NCBI RefSeq assembly: GCF_040105105.1
Contig: NZ_CP157677.1
Span: forward strand, 1-64,000
Reading direction: 5' to 3'
DNA: 64,000 nt
Source: Polaromonas hydrogenivorans
Lineage (GTDB): Bacteria; Pseudomonadota; Gammaproteobacteria; Burkholderiales; Burkholderiaceae_C
Below are positions 52,587-62,098 of this stretch, piece by piece. How positions within the stretch are numbered: the first letter of the stretch is position 1; every line of letters begins with the position of its first letter. The notes beneath the pieces were generated by a model. The model did not search any database, was not told the origin of the DNA, and was given only the letters and a program-made list of their open reading frames with translations. A program made the position numbers and the translations under genes.

Positions 52587-53834
52587 ATGAAATCAATCGC
52601 AATCGTTGGTGCCGGTCAGTCCGGTTTGCAGCTTGCATTAGCACTGCTCGGCCGCGGCTATGAAGTAACCGTCATTTCAAATCGCACGGCAGAACAGATC
52701 CGGACCGGCAAGGTAATGTCCAGTCAGTGTATGTTCGATGCATCATTGCAGACAGAGCGTGAACTCGGGCTCAACTGGTGGGATACAGACTGTCCACCCA
52801 TTGATGGATTCGGTGTCACGGTGACCAATCCAGAAGAAATCGGTACGAAATTAATTGATTGGGTCGCACCGCTGGATGGCTTTGCCCAGTCGGTTGACCA
52901 GCGCGTGAAGATGCCAGCATGGATGGCTGAGTTTGAACGCCGGGGCGGTAACCTCGTGATCAAGGATGCCGGGGTGGAAGAGTTGGAGGAATATAGCCAG
53001 ACCTACGATTTGGTGGTTATCGCCGCCGGTAAAGGCGATATTGTCAAATTGTTCGAGCGCGATGAGGTGCGTTCGGTGTTCGCTAGTCCACAGCGCGCGC
53101 TGGCCCTCACCTATGTTACGGGCGTGGAGCCTCGCTCACCGCTGCCTGGCATCACCTTCACCGCGATTCCTGGAATTGGTGAATGGGTTATGTTTCCTGG
53201 ACTCACCACCACTGGCCCATGCGAAATCATGACCTTCTTTGGGATTCCCGGCGGCCCACTGGATTGCTGGGGCGACGTGAAGACACCCGAGCAGCACCTA
53301 GAAAAGACCATGTCGCTGCTGAAAACCTATGTGCCGTGGGGCGCTGAGCGTTGCCGCAACGCACAGTTGACCGATGACAATGGATTCCTCAGTGGTCGCG
53401 TCACGCCGACCGTACGCAAGCCGGTTGTGCGGCTACCCTCGGGTCGCTTCATATTGGGTATGGCTGATGTCGTTGTCGTCGGTGACCCGATCAACGGGCA
53501 AGGATCCAATAATGCGGCCAAATGTGCAACTTCGTATTTGCATTCCATCCTTGCACTTGGAGAGCAACAACCGACGCAAGAGTGGATGCAGCAAACCTTC
53601 GAGCAGTTCTGGAACTATGCCGATTATGTGGTGAGCTGGAGCGCCGCAATGCTGCGTCCGCCGGAACCGCATGTTCTTAACCTGCTGGGAGCGGCCGGAC
53701 AACTTCCGTCAGTTGCACACGCGATTGTCAATGGCTTTAACCATCCGCCATCGCTCTTTCCTTGGTGGTTGGATGCAAAAGAATGTGAGAAATTCATTGC
53801 GCTCAAAGCATCCGAAATGGAACTGACTGCTTAA
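52587..53834 (+). CDS. styA: FAD-dependent styrene/indole monooxygenase, StyA-like oxygenase
   Basis: A 415-residue group E flavoprotein monooxygenase. The Rossmann FAD motif GAGQSG is at residues 8-13; FASPQRALALTYVTG, GIGEWVMFPGL and VVGDPINGQGSNNA match conserved StyA segments. Such enzymes epoxidise styrene (or indole) using reduced FAD from a separate reductase, here encoded 18 bases downstream. TAGGAGA precedes the ATG. The exact substrate is not certain, as the family includes indole and other vinyl-arene oxygenases. Confidence 0.85.
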   Translation: MKSIAIVGAGQSGLQLALALLGRGYEVTVISNRTAEQIRTGKVMSSQCMFDASLQTERELGLNWWDTDCPPIDGFGVTVTNPEEIGTKLIDWVAPLDGFAQSVDQRVKMPAWMAEFERRGGNLVIKDAGVEELEEYSQTYDLVVIAAGKGDIVKLFERDEVRSVFASPQRALALTYVTGVEPRSPLPGITFTAIPGIGEWVMFPGLTTTGPCEIMTFFGIPGGPLDCWGDVKTPEQHLEKTMSLLKTYVPWGAERCRNAQLTDDNGFLSGRVTPTVRKPVVRLPSGRFILGMADVVVVGDPINGQGSNNAAKCATSYLHSILALGEQQPTQEWMQQTFEQFWNYADYVVSWSAAMLRPPEPHVLNLLGAAGQLPSVAHAIVNGFNHPPSLFPWWLDAKECEKFIALKASEMELTA

Positions 53835-53852
53835 CACGGAAAGAATTAAGCC

Positions 53853-54386
53853 ATGAGTACTAACAATGCAACAGCTTCACATGAAGCCCAGTCCAAGATT
53901 GATCCGCGCGAAATGCGGTCTGCCTTTGGGAAGTTTGCCACCGGCGTGACCGTGGTGACCACACGAGCCGCGGAGGGGCACTTGGTGGGACTGACCGTCA
54001 ACTCGTTCTCGTCGCTATCGCTCGATCCACCGCTGATTTTGTGGAGCCTAGTGAAACATTCGCCCAACCTGCAGGTATTTTGTGACGCTCCGCATTTCGC
54101 CATCAACATACTGAGCGCGGATCAGCAAGGCATCGCACGCCAGTTCGCAACGCCAGTCAAGGACAAATTCGTTGGCGTAGATTCGGACCTGAGCACCCAT
54201 GGCATCCCTCTGCTCGCCGATGCGCTTGCGCATTTCGAGTGCAGCCTGGCCCATGTTTACGAAGGCGGGGATCACTTGATCTTCGTCGGCAAGGTGGAAA
54301 AGTTCAGCACTTTTGAGCGCTGCCCGTTGCTCTTCCACGGAGGTGATTTTCAACAAATTGCGATTGGCGATAGGGCTCCTCGTTAA
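53853..54386 (+). CDS. styB: Flavin reductase, StyB-like partner
   Basis: A 177-residue NAD(P)H:flavin oxidoreductase of the HpaC/StyB type: REMRSAFGKFATGVTVVTTR, GLTVNSFSSLSLDPPLILWS, FAINILSADQQGIARQFA and HLIFVGKVEKF. It supplies reduced flavin to the upstream oxygenase and lies 18 bases behind it. Length is normal. Confidence 0.9.
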   Translation: MSTNNATASHEAQSKIDPREMRSAFGKFATGVTVVTTRAAEGHLVGLTVNSFSSLSLDPPLILWSLVKHSPNLQVFCDAPHFAINILSADQQGIARQFATPVKDKFVGVDSDLSTHGIPLLADALAHFECSLAHVYEGGDHLIFVGKVEKFSTFERCPLLFHGGDFQQIAIGDRAPR

Positions 54387-54545
54387 CCGATTTAAACCGA
54401 AACGGTGCGCTGTCGTCCCGAAAGGAAAGCATTTCTTCCGAGCCCAGAAGTGGGGGTCGGGCGCGGCGCAATGGCAAGGTGTACACCGAAACGAAGTCGA
54501 TTTTCGTCTTGGATTGAGTTTATATCCTAATTAAGGAGCAACAGC

Positions 54546-55115
54546 ATGGCAGAAGAGAACACACTGGGTTCAGGGCGTTTGACAAACAATGAGAGGCTCA
54601 ATACGCTCTCCAGCACGACGGATACCACCGAATCCTCTATCCGATTCACGAGACTGCAGCGTCTCATGATCGGGAATGGCATCCTGATACTGTTCATGGC
54701 TCTGGTTGCAGGCTTGGGACTTTGGATGTCGCTGGTCGGTGGCTTCGAGTTCATTCCTGGTACGGTGACTCAGTTCTCCATACCAGGCACGCCGGAAGGT
54801 TGGGCGAAGGCCCATCGCGGAACCCCCATGAATGCGCTCATGGTTTTTACGGTGGCCCTGATTCTTCCAGGTCTGGGATTCACGCAGCGCACTCAGGCAC
54901 TACTGGGCTGGATCATTGTCGGCACAGGCTGGGCCAACACCATGTTCTATTTCTTCGCGAACTTTTCCCAGAACCGCGGACTCACCTTTGGCGCGAATCA
55001 CTTTGGACCCGGTACCCTTGAAAGCTTCCTCGCGCTGGCGCCCGCCTATTTCTTTGGCGTGTTGAGCATGGCTGGCCTGATATGGATGGCGCGCAAGGCA
55101 TTTCAAAAAGAGTGA
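54546..55115 (+). CDS. styC: Styrene-oxide isomerase, StyC-like membrane enzyme
   Basis: A 189-residue membrane protein with four helices (about 40-65, 96-112, 119-140 and 160-182). MSLVGGFEFIPGTVTQFSIP, GTPEGWAKAH and SQNRGLTFGA-FGPG match StyC closely. His90, Asn96 and Tyr135 align with the residues I recall as haem ligand and active-site residues of StyC (His58, Asn64, Tyr103). It should turn styrene oxide into phenylacetaldehyde. An N-terminal extension of about 35 polar residues is absent from typical StyC. AAGGAG precedes the ATG. Confidence 0.88.
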   Translation: MAEENTLGSGRLTNNERLNTLSSTTDTTESSIRFTRLQRLMIGNGILILFMALVAGLGLWMSLVGGFEFIPGTVTQFSIPGTPEGWAKAHRGTPMNALMVFTVALILPGLGFTQRTQALLGWIIVGTGWANTMFYFFANFSQNRGLTFGANHFGPGTLESFLALAPAYFFGVLSMAGLIWMARKAFQKE

Positions 55116-55495
55116 CAAGCACTTTTATCGTCAACGCGAGCAAGCGAAACAATGACTTGTTCAAGCTCTCATGTATTGACTCTGGTCACCGTTGAACGCA
55201 GTGCTGGCTGGTGTTGATGTATGCAAAGAGTCCAAAAATCTGTTGCAAGTTCCGGTTTACCTCACCAATGCTTAGGACTGAGCTTGTTGTCGGTGAACTT
55301 GAGGTGCCGGGAGTTGTGTTCATTTATCTCTCTCCCTCCTCAGCGTTAACCGAAGCGACCCCTTAACGGTGCTGCTTTTGACGTATTGAAGATGATTGAA
55401 AGTGCTTTGTAAGCAGTCCGGATACTGCTTTAGTTATGTGATTTAGTCAGTTGAGGAGATCCGGCTCCTTTTTATAAACTTCGGAGACAGACAAT
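55116..55495. other. Intergenic region before ompW
   Basis: 380 bp without a gene. It probably contains the end of the styrene transcript and the promoter of the ompW-type gene. No clear terminator hairpin is seen. Confidence 0.4.
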
Positions 55496-56152
55496 ATGAA
55501 AACAACCAGATTGCATTGGGCCCTTGTGGCCATGATTGGCGTTTGCGGTGGACCCGCTTTGGCGCAGATCTCGCCATGGTCTGTGCATGTGGGAGCAGTC
55601 GCAGTGGGGCTGAACGTAAAAACAACGGCTGAGTCCCCCCAAGGGACACCGATTCCAGGAAGTAGCTTGTCTGCTGGAGACGGGACAACATTGGGCGTGG
55701 AAGTCGGCTATGACGTGACGCCAAGCTGGACGGGACGTCTGACCGTCGGTGTTCCTCTGAAGTCTACAGTTACAGGAACTGGCACTTTGTCGCCACTAGG
55801 CGCTGCCGGTGCACTCAAGTATGGCCCAGCCATATTGACTGCGACATATCGCCTTGGTAAGTTTGGATCATTCCAACCCTATGTAGGTGCAGGCGCGGCT
55901 TATCTTATCGTGTTCTCGACTGAAGACGCGGGTGTATCAAATTTCAAAGTCAAGAACGCGTTTGGCAGTGCTTTGCAGATTGGAGCAGACCTTGATCTTG
56001 GTGGAGGTGTTGGGCTCTTCATTGATGTCAAGAAGGTGTATGTGAAGACCACGGTAACCGGCACGGTGCCAGCGTTTGGAGGTGCACCCGCTTTCGCTTC
56101 AGCACGTGTGGATCCCTTGTTGATACATGCAGGGTTGTCGTACCGATTTTGA
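55496..56152 (+). CDS. ompW: OmpW-family outer membrane protein
   Basis: A 218-residue outer-membrane beta-barrel protein. A signal peptide (residues 1-23, ending ALA) is followed by WSVHVGAVAVGLN, LGVEVGYDVTPSW, GPAILTATYRLG, FQPYVGAGAAYL and the terminal aromatic SYRF. OmpW-type 8-strand barrels let small hydrophobic compounds cross the outer membrane and often accompany aromatic or alkene catabolic genes. GGAGACAG precedes the ATG. Confidence 0.9.
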   Translation: MKTTRLHWALVAMIGVCGGPALAQISPWSVHVGAVAVGLNVKTTAESPQGTPIPGSSLSAGDGTTLGVEVGYDVTPSWTGRLTVGVPLKSTVTGTGTLSPLGAAGALKYGPAILTATYRLGKFGSFQPYVGAGAAYLIVFSTEDAGVSNFKVKNAFGSALQIGADLDLGGGVGLFIDVKKVYVKTTVTGTVPAFGGAPAFASARVDPLLIHAGLSYRF

Positions 56153-56502
56153 CCTGTGGGTGGCGATGCTCGAGCTCTTCGTGTCCCTTTGTATTTATTA
56201 AGGTCCACGGAGCAGTTTCATCAATCGGCACCATAGCTCAAATGCACGGTGCTCCTGCTCTGACTATTTACCCAACTTGTCTGTCGCATTACTTCGTGGA
56301 CTCCGAGCCTTAAAAATTAAGTGCTCATGCGGATTAGCAGCAAGGTGGTGGAGCGACATGGATATTGCAGGATTTCAAGACGTTATTGATCCTCAGTAAC
56401 CAAATACCTCATTGAGCACGCCGGAGTTCTTGATGTTACGCAAGTGTGAAATGCATCAAAGCACTGTTGTATAGAGATCGTTCAAATAGAAAGTCCGACA
56501 TC
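56153..56502. other. Intergenic region before the periplasmic binding protein gene
   Basis: 350 bp with no recognisable gene or repeat. An upstream in-frame start of the next gene at 56446 is unlikely because it would precede the signal peptide. Confidence 0.4.
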
Positions 56503-57642
56503 ATGTTTTTTCTCAAACGGATCGTTCTGCACCTAACGCTGATCTTTCCGATTTTACTGCTGAGCTACGTCCACGCGGCCGAAATTGTCGTCGCCCAGGT
56601 AGCGGCTTTTTCGGGGCCGATCGGACCGTATGGGGTACAAACTCATTTAGGCGCTTCCGTATTGTTTGCCTCCGTGAATGCCAAAGGGGGAGTCAACGGC
56701 TCCAAAATCAGGTTCGTGGCTCGGGATGACAAAATGAATCCCAAAGTCACGGTAGCGCTTTTTGAGGAAGTGGCCCGAGAAGAAAAACCCGTCGCGTTTC
56801 TCTATCCCATCGGGCCAGAGAGCATTTCTGCATTGCTGCAGCAGTCTTTCCCTGAAAAGCAGGGCATACCTATCCTCGGTACTATTCCTTCTGCGTATAA
56901 ACCGGGCGATCCAGTCCGTCCCTACACGTTCCATGTCGGCGTTGGGGACAGTGCTGAAATTACCAGGATTGTGGAGCACATTGCGACTTTAGGGATACAG
57001 AAGATTGGCATTGTTCACTGGTCAGCACCTACTGGTATCGAGGCCGCAAAACTGGTAGAGCGGGAAGCCAGTAAGCGAAAAATAGATGTCATCGTCAAAG
57101 CAACAGTTGAGGTAGGCACGAGCAGGGTCGGCCCTGCTCTGGCTGCCATAAGAAATGCAAAGCCTAGCGCGACTATCGTATTTTTGCCTGTCGATGCGAC
57201 TGGAGCTTTCGTGAAGGGTCTTCGAGAGGCGAAAGACACTTCATCCGTTTACGCGCTGTCTTATACCGAGTCTTCATTGCTCGTGCAGTTTGCCGGAGCA
57301 AATAACGTGCAAGGGGTGGGTATTTCCCAGATCGTACCCAACCCATTCGTCGGTGCGTCAGCGCTTTTGAAGGAATACCAGGAGGATATGCGACGATTCG
57401 CTCCCAAGGATGCCAACTTTAGCAGTCTGTCATTTGAGGGCTATATCGCGGCAAAAATACTGGTCGAGGGAATGCGGCGCGCTGGCCCGACGATCAATGG
57501 AAATACAGTGAAGACTGGGTTGGAAAAGTTGCAAAATATCGATTTGGGCGGGTTGATCATGAATTACGACCCGGAGAATCACGTCGCCCTCAAGTTTCAA
57601 AATATTGGCGCTGTCCGTGCCAATGGCCGGCTCGCTTTTTGA
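56503..57642 (+). CDS. Periplasmic binding protein of a LivK-type ABC transporter
   Basis: A 379-residue Leu/Ile/Val-binding-protein-like receptor. The signal peptide (MFFLKRIVLHLTLIFPILLL, cleavage after VHA) and the two-lobe fold are typical: AAFSGPIGPYGVQTHLGASV, VNAKGGVNGSKIRFVARDDK, and ALSYTESSLLVQFAGANNVQ. I chose the ATG at 56503 because the signal peptide begins there. It faces the livFGMH genes convergently and probably supplies ligand, perhaps an aromatic acid, to that transporter. Confidence 0.87.
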   Translation: MFFLKRIVLHLTLIFPILLLSYVHAAEIVVAQVAAFSGPIGPYGVQTHLGASVLFASVNAKGGVNGSKIRFVARDDKMNPKVTVALFEEVAREEKPVAFLYPIGPESISALLQQSFPEKQGIPILGTIPSAYKPGDPVRPYTFHVGVGDSAEITRIVEHIATLGIQKIGIVHWSAPTGIEAAKLVEREASKRKIDVIVKATVEVGTSRVGPALAAIRNAKPSATIVFLPVDATGAFVKGLREAKDTSSVYALSYTESSLLVQFAGANNVQGVGISQIVPNPFVGASALLKEYQEDMRRFAPKDANFSSLSFEGYIAAKILVEGMRRAGPTINGNTVKTGLEKLQNIDLGGLIMNYDPENHVALKFQNIGAVRANGRLAF

Positions 57643-57791
57643 GGTTACGCGATTGATCATCAGTATGCTTCTTTCGTTGCCAGTTGACCTACCAGGATCC
57701 ATCTTCACTGCTGTGTCCGGCCATTGCAACGTATTCGCATTTCCCCTCAAGCCGGAGTCTTCAGGCAGCTTGCATGATTTTCCAGGAAATA

Positions 57792-59108
57792 CTACATACC
57801 CAAGTACGCGGCGCGCACCTGTTCATTGCGAATGAGTTCCTGGCCGGTGCCGGTCAGGGTGACGTTGCCGGTTTCCAGCACATAGCCGCGGTCGGCAATG
57901 GCCAGCGCGGCGAATGCGTTTTGCTCGACCAGCAAAATGGTCATGCCCTGGGCCTTGAGCATCTTGACGACGTTGAAGACCTCCTCCACCAGCAGCGGCG
58001 CCAGGCCCATGGATGGCTCGTCGAGCAGAAGCATCTTGGGCCGCCCCATCAAGGCGCGGCCGATCGCCAGCATCTGCTGCTGGCCACCGGACAAGGTGCC
58101 TGCAGGCAACTTTCGCTTTTCCTTGAGGATGGGGAACATGGCGAAGACCTTTTCCAGATCGCCTTCGACTTGATTCCTGGGCTGCGTGTAGGCTCCCAGG
58201 CGCAAGTTGTCGTCAATCGACAGCGGCCCGAACACCTGGCGACCCTCCGGACTCTGGCAGATGCCCCGGCGCATGCGCATGTCCGAGCGCAGCCGGCTGA
58301 TGTCTTCCTCGTCAAAATGAATGCTGCCCGCGCTCATTGGCTGCACGCCCGACAAGGTGCGCAGGAAGGTGGTCTTGCCCGCGCCATTGGCCCCCACCAG
58401 GGCAACGGTTTCGCCGCGCCGCACTTCCAGGCTAATGCCCTTCAGGGCCTTGATGCGGCCATAGCAACTCTCCATGTTAATGACGCGCAGCAAGACATCT
58501 GCCTTGACCGGCGCTGCATCCGGCTGCAACTTGCCCGCTGTGTGCCCGCCCAGTCCAATCGACTCCGGGGCCAGACTGGCGATGCGGTGAAACAGTTCAC
58601 GAAACTCCGCTTTGGCTTTGTCGCCAAACAGTGGGTCATCGTTATCGAGGAAGGCGCGGTCAATCTCGGCCCAATCGTCGGCGGTCAATACCTCACGGGC
58701 CAAGGGCATCACCAACTTTTCTTCCTGGCGCATATGGTTTTTAAGCCCGGCCGTGTAGGTCCGCAAAGCGGCAACAAACTCGGGGGCAGCCAGCTCGCCC
58801 TGAGAGGCTTGCACTACACAGGCGCGCAGGGCCTTGAGTTGTTGCGGTCCATCGCGATGCTCCTCCTGCAAGGGGTCCAGAATGCCAGCAGCCTTGGTGG
58901 TGCGCAGACGCAGCAGGCGAAACAGATGGTCGTCTTCCTTGGGGTGGTGATAACGATCGACAAACTGCTCGATGTAATCAAAGACCGAGTCGAAAAAGGC
59001 CGGATCGACCTTTGCGCCGCCCTCGATTTCCTCTGCGACATGGTCGATGGTGGTGGCCAGGCGCCACATATTGCTGTGGTCTTCGCTGATGATGCGTAGT
59101 GATTGCAT
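57792..59108 (-). CDS. livF: Hemerythrin-domain fusion to LivF-type ABC ATPase
   Basis: A 438-residue protein in two parts. Residues 1-165 are a hemerythrin/HHE fold with putative di-iron ligands His11, His54 or 55, Glu58, His61, His84, His125 and Glu129. Residues 205-438 are a LivF-type ATPase: LVGANGAGKTTFLRTLSG, LSGGQQQMLAIGRALM, LLLDEPSMGLAPLL and LLVEQNAF. Usual LivF has about 235 residues. The stop of livG lies 15 bases before it. The hemerythrin part might make transport respond to oxygen or nitric oxide. Confidence 0.92.
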   Translation of the reverse strand: MQSLRIISEDHSNMWRLATTIDHVAEEIEGGAKVDPAFFDSVFDYIEQFVDRYHHPKEDDHLFRLLRLRTTKAAGILDPLQEEHRDGPQQLKALRACVVQASQGELAAPEFVAALRTYTAGLKNHMRQEEKLVMPLAREVLTADDWAEIDRAFLDNDDPLFGDKAKAEFRELFHRIASLAPESIGLGGHTAGKLQPDAAPVKADVLLRVINMESCYGRIKALKGISLEVRRGETVALVGANGAGKTTFLRTLSGVQPMSAGSIHFDEEDISRLRSDMRMRRGICQSPEGRQVFGPLSIDDNLRLGAYTQPRNQVEGDLEKVFAMFPILKEKRKLPAGTLSGGQQQMLAIGRALMGRPKMLLLDEPSMGLAPLLVEEVFNVVKMLKAQGMTILLVEQNAFAALAIADRGYVLETGNVTLTGTGQELIRNEQVRAAYLGM

Positions 59109-59123
59109 GCTGTGCTTCTTCTT

Positions 59124-59885
59124 TTAGGCGTGCGTGCCGAGGTAGGCGGCGATCACATCGGGATTTTTGCGAACTTCGTCGCCCGTGCCCTCAGTCAGCT
59201 TCTTGCCGTAGTCGAGCACCAGGATTCGGTCGGAGAGGTTCATGACCATCTTCATGTCGTGCTCCACCAGCACCACGGTGACGCCAGAATCGGCCACCTT
59301 GCGCACGAGTTCATCGACTTCAATGGTTTCCTTCGGGTTCAGACCCGCTGCGGGCTCATCCAGAAAGATGATGCGTGGCTTCAACGCCAACGCCCGGGCA
59401 ATTTCCAGCCGTTTCAGTGCCCCGTAAGGCATGCTGTCAGCGCGAGCTTCGATGTATTTCTCCAGGCCCACAAAGCGCATCAGCTCCGCGGACTCTTCGC
59501 GCAGTTCAGCGTCACGCCGCTTGATGGATGGAAAACGCAGCGCCGCCTTGAGCGGATTGCGGTCCAGCCGCAGGTGGGCGCCCACCATCACGTTCTCCAG
59601 GGCGCTCATGTTCATGCAGATCTGCAGGTTCTGAAACGTGCGGGCAACGCCGCGCCTGGCCAATTCATTGGGTGGTTTGCCACCGATGGATTCACCGTCC
59701 AGCAAGATGGAGCCACTGGTGGGGGTATAAACCCCGGTGATCAGGTTGAACAGGGTGGTCTTGCCCGCGCCGTTGGGGCCGATGACGGCATAGACGATGC
59801 CAGGCTCGATGCTGAAACTGACGTTTTGCACCGCCTTGACACCACCGAACTGGATGGAGAGTTGCTTGACTTCAAGGAGTGCCAT
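59124..59885 (-). CDS. livG: LivG-type ABC transporter ATPase
   Basis: A 253-residue ATPase: VIGPNGAGKTTLFNLITGVY (Walker A), ARTFQNLQICMNMSALENVM (Q-loop and LivG signature), LKRLEIARALALKPRIIFLD (signature and Walker B) and VVLVEHDMKMVMNLSDRILV. Energises uptake with LivF. Two bases separate it from livM. Confidence 0.94.
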   Translation of the reverse strand: MALLEVKQLSIQFGGVKAVQNVSFSIEPGIVYAVIGPNGAGKTTLFNLITGVYTPTSGSILLDGESIGGKPPNELARRGVARTFQNLQICMNMSALENVMVGAHLRLDRNPLKAALRFPSIKRRDAELREESAELMRFVGLEKYIEARADSMPYGALKRLEIARALALKPRIIFLDEPAAGLNPKETIEVDELVRKVADSGVTVVLVEHDMKMVMNLSDRILVLDYGKKLTEGTGDEVRKNPDVIAAYLGTHA

Positions 59886-59887
59886 GC

Positions 59888-60820
59888 TCAGGCTCCCTTG
59901 CCAAATTTAGCTGCCAGCGTGGGCACCAGGCCGCGGGGCATGAAGATCATGCAAATCATCAGGATGGTGCCGAAAGCGACGGTTTCCCAGCCTTCAAAAG
60001 TAGCCAGCGCCTGCGGCAGTGCGGTCAGCAGCACGGCGCCGACCAGGGAGCCATAGACCGAGGCCATGCCGCCAATCACCACCATGGTGACCAGTTCAAT
60101 GGAATGGAAGAAGTCGGCGAAGTTGGGCGTTACAAAGCCCACGTAATGCGCCGTGACGCTGCCCATCAGGCTGGCAAAGACCGCGGAGATGACAAAGATT
60201 GACACCTTGTAGCGCACCACATCGACCCCGGCAACCTGGGAAGCGACTTCCGAGCCATGCAAAGCCCGCAGGGCGCGGCCAAATGGCGAGTCGATCAGGT
60301 TGAGCGAGGCCCAGACACTGACCGAGAGCAGCAGGGCAACAACCCAATACCAGTGCTTGTCGCTGGACAACTCAAAGCCCAGCAAGCCCAACGCGGGTAC
60401 TGGCATGCCGTCCGGGCCGCCGGTCAAGGCCGCCTCCGTGCGCAGCACAATGTTGATGATGATGCCCAAACCCAGGGTAGCCATGGCCAGATAGTGACCC
60501 TTCAATTTGAAGATCGGCCGGGCTACCAGCGCAGCCAGCAGGCCAGTGGCAACAGCACCGGCCCCCATGGCGAGCAGCGGATGCCAGCCGAAGTGGGTTG
60601 GCAGCACGGCAGAAGCGTAGGCCCCGATCCCCAGGAAGCCGGCGTGCCCCATGCTGATCTGGCCGGCAAAGCCGATCAGCAGGTTCAGGCCCAGGACAAT
60701 CACGGCGTTAATGGCCATGCGAATCGCCAGATCCACATAGAAACTATTGGGCAGCACGAAGGGCAGCACCAGCAGAATGGCGATAACGATGTAGAGACCG
60801 ACATAAGCGTTCTTTTTCAT
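59888..60820 (-). CDS. livM: LivM-type ABC transporter permease
   Basis: A 310-residue inner-membrane permease with about ten hydrophobic segments and the family motifs GLNLLIGFAGQISMGHAGFL and SPFGRALRALHGSEVASQVA. It pairs with LivH. Confidence 0.93.
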   Translation of the reverse strand: MKKNAYVGLYIVIAILLVLPFVLPNSFYVDLAIRMAINAVIVLGLNLLIGFAGQISMGHAGFLGIGAYASAVLPTHFGWHPLLAMGAGAVATGLLAALVARPIFKLKGHYLAMATLGLGIIINIVLRTEAALTGGPDGMPVPALGLLGFELSSDKHWYWVVALLLSVSVWASLNLIDSPFGRALRALHGSEVASQVAGVDVVRYKVSIFVISAVFASLMGSVTAHYVGFVTPNFADFFHSIELVTMVVIGGMASVYGSLVGAVLLTALPQALATFEGWETVAFGTILMICMIFMPRGLVPTLAAKFGKGA

Positions 60821-60822
60821 GC

Positions 60823-61698
60823 TTACACCCGGTCCGTTGATTTGCCGCCAAACAGGCCACGCGGCATGAAGAACAGCATGAACAAGATGAGCACAAATGG
60901 AATCGCATCTTTGTAGGCCGAGGAGATGTAGCCCGCGCCCATCGCCTCCAGGATGCCAACGAGCAGGCCGCCAAGCACGGCGCCCAGGCCATTGCCTAGG
61001 CCGCCGACGACTGCGGCAACGAAGCCTTTGAGGCCGAGCATGATGCCCACGTCGTAAGAGGTCAACGTAATGGGGGTGACCAAAATGCCGCCGATCGCAC
61101 CCAGGGCTGCCGACATGGCAAAGCTCATGAAGAGCACCCAGCTGGTGTTGATGCCAACCAGCTCTGCCGCCAGGCGGTTAAACGACGTGGCCAGCATGGC
61201 CTTGCCGTGCAGCGTGCGGCTGAAGAAGTACCAAAGCGCCACCACAACCAGAGCGGTGACGCCCAGCACCCAGAGGCTTTGCGGCATCAGGGTGGCGCCC
61301 AGGATTTCAATCGGGACATCCCCTGAGAATGCTGGCAGGCTGTGCGTGCCTTTGCCCAGCCAAACCTGAATCAGGCCGCGAATGACCAGGGACGCGCCGA
61401 TGGTGATGATGATCAGGGTAACCGTTTCGGCACCCTTGACCGGCTCGATGGCCAGCTTTTCCAGTACCACGCCGACGATGGCCGGCACCAGAATGGCCAG
61501 CATCAGTGCGACGGGCAGTGGCAATCCGGCCTGGGCGAAGAACACCGCCAGCATGCCGCCGAGCATGATGAATTCACCCTGTGCAAAGTTGATGACGTTG
61601 CTGGCGTTGTAGATCAGCGTAAAGCCCAGAGCAGCCAGGGCATAGGTCGCGCCGACGGTCATGCCAGAAAAAAGGAATTGCAGGAATTGGGCGAGCAT
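60823..61698 (-). CDS. livH: LivH-type ABC transporter permease
   Basis: A 291-residue inner-membrane permease: FSGMTVGATYALAALGFTLI, YNASNVINFAQGEFIMLGGM and GLKGFVAAVVGGLGNGLGAV are LivH signatures. First gene of the minus-strand livHMGF operon. A candidate operator lies 135-230 bp upstream. Its closeness to paaX and paaN suggests phenylacetate as a substrate, which is an inference. Confidence 0.93.
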   Translation of the reverse strand: MLAQFLQFLFSGMTVGATYALAALGFTLIYNASNVINFAQGEFIMLGGMLAVFFAQAGLPLPVALMLAILVPAIVGVVLEKLAIEPVKGAETVTLIIITIGASLVIRGLIQVWLGKGTHSLPAFSGDVPIEILGATLMPQSLWVLGVTALVVVALWYFFSRTLHGKAMLATSFNRLAAELVGINTSWVLFMSFAMSAALGAIGGILVTPITLTSYDVGIMLGLKGFVAAVVGGLGNGLGAVLGGLLVGILEAMGAGYISSAYKDAIPFVLILFMLFFMPRGLFGGKSTDRV

Positions 61699-61832
61699 TA
61701 CGCAGGCCGTCCTGTTTGGGGAAAACTCCGGTAGCTGAACGATTGCTTGAGCATTTTTTCCTTATCGGTTTGGCAAGAGGCAACATGCCCGTGGCCGCCG
61801 ATTCTGAAATGCAGCAATCAATTTGTCAATTG

Positions 61833-61925
61833 AAGTGATACAAAAAAAAATTAAAAAATGAAATTTCGTATCACTTTATATCTTGTCAACAGGGTTTTCC
61901 CTTGCTTGTAAAGTGATAATTCAAA
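61833..61925. promoter_or_regulatory. Candidate operator upstream of livH
   Basis: AAGTGATAC (61833-61841) and GTATCACTT (61868-61876) form an exact inverted repeat with AT-rich DNA between them, and a further half AAGTGATAA stands at 61911-61919. A similar CGATACAAATT occurs upstream of paaN (63192). This may be the binding site of PaaX, encoded next door. Confidence 0.5.
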
Positions 61926-62040
61926 GTGAAAAGGCCGCAAGCATATATGGTTGAGCAACCCGGATCAGTCCGGTATCGTCGCTGCAATAGCGTCTCTGCA
62001 ACTGAGGGTTTCAATGGCTGCGGCCTGACAAGCAGGCATG

Positions 62041-62091
<51 letters not shown>

Positions 62092-62098
62092 GCGGACG

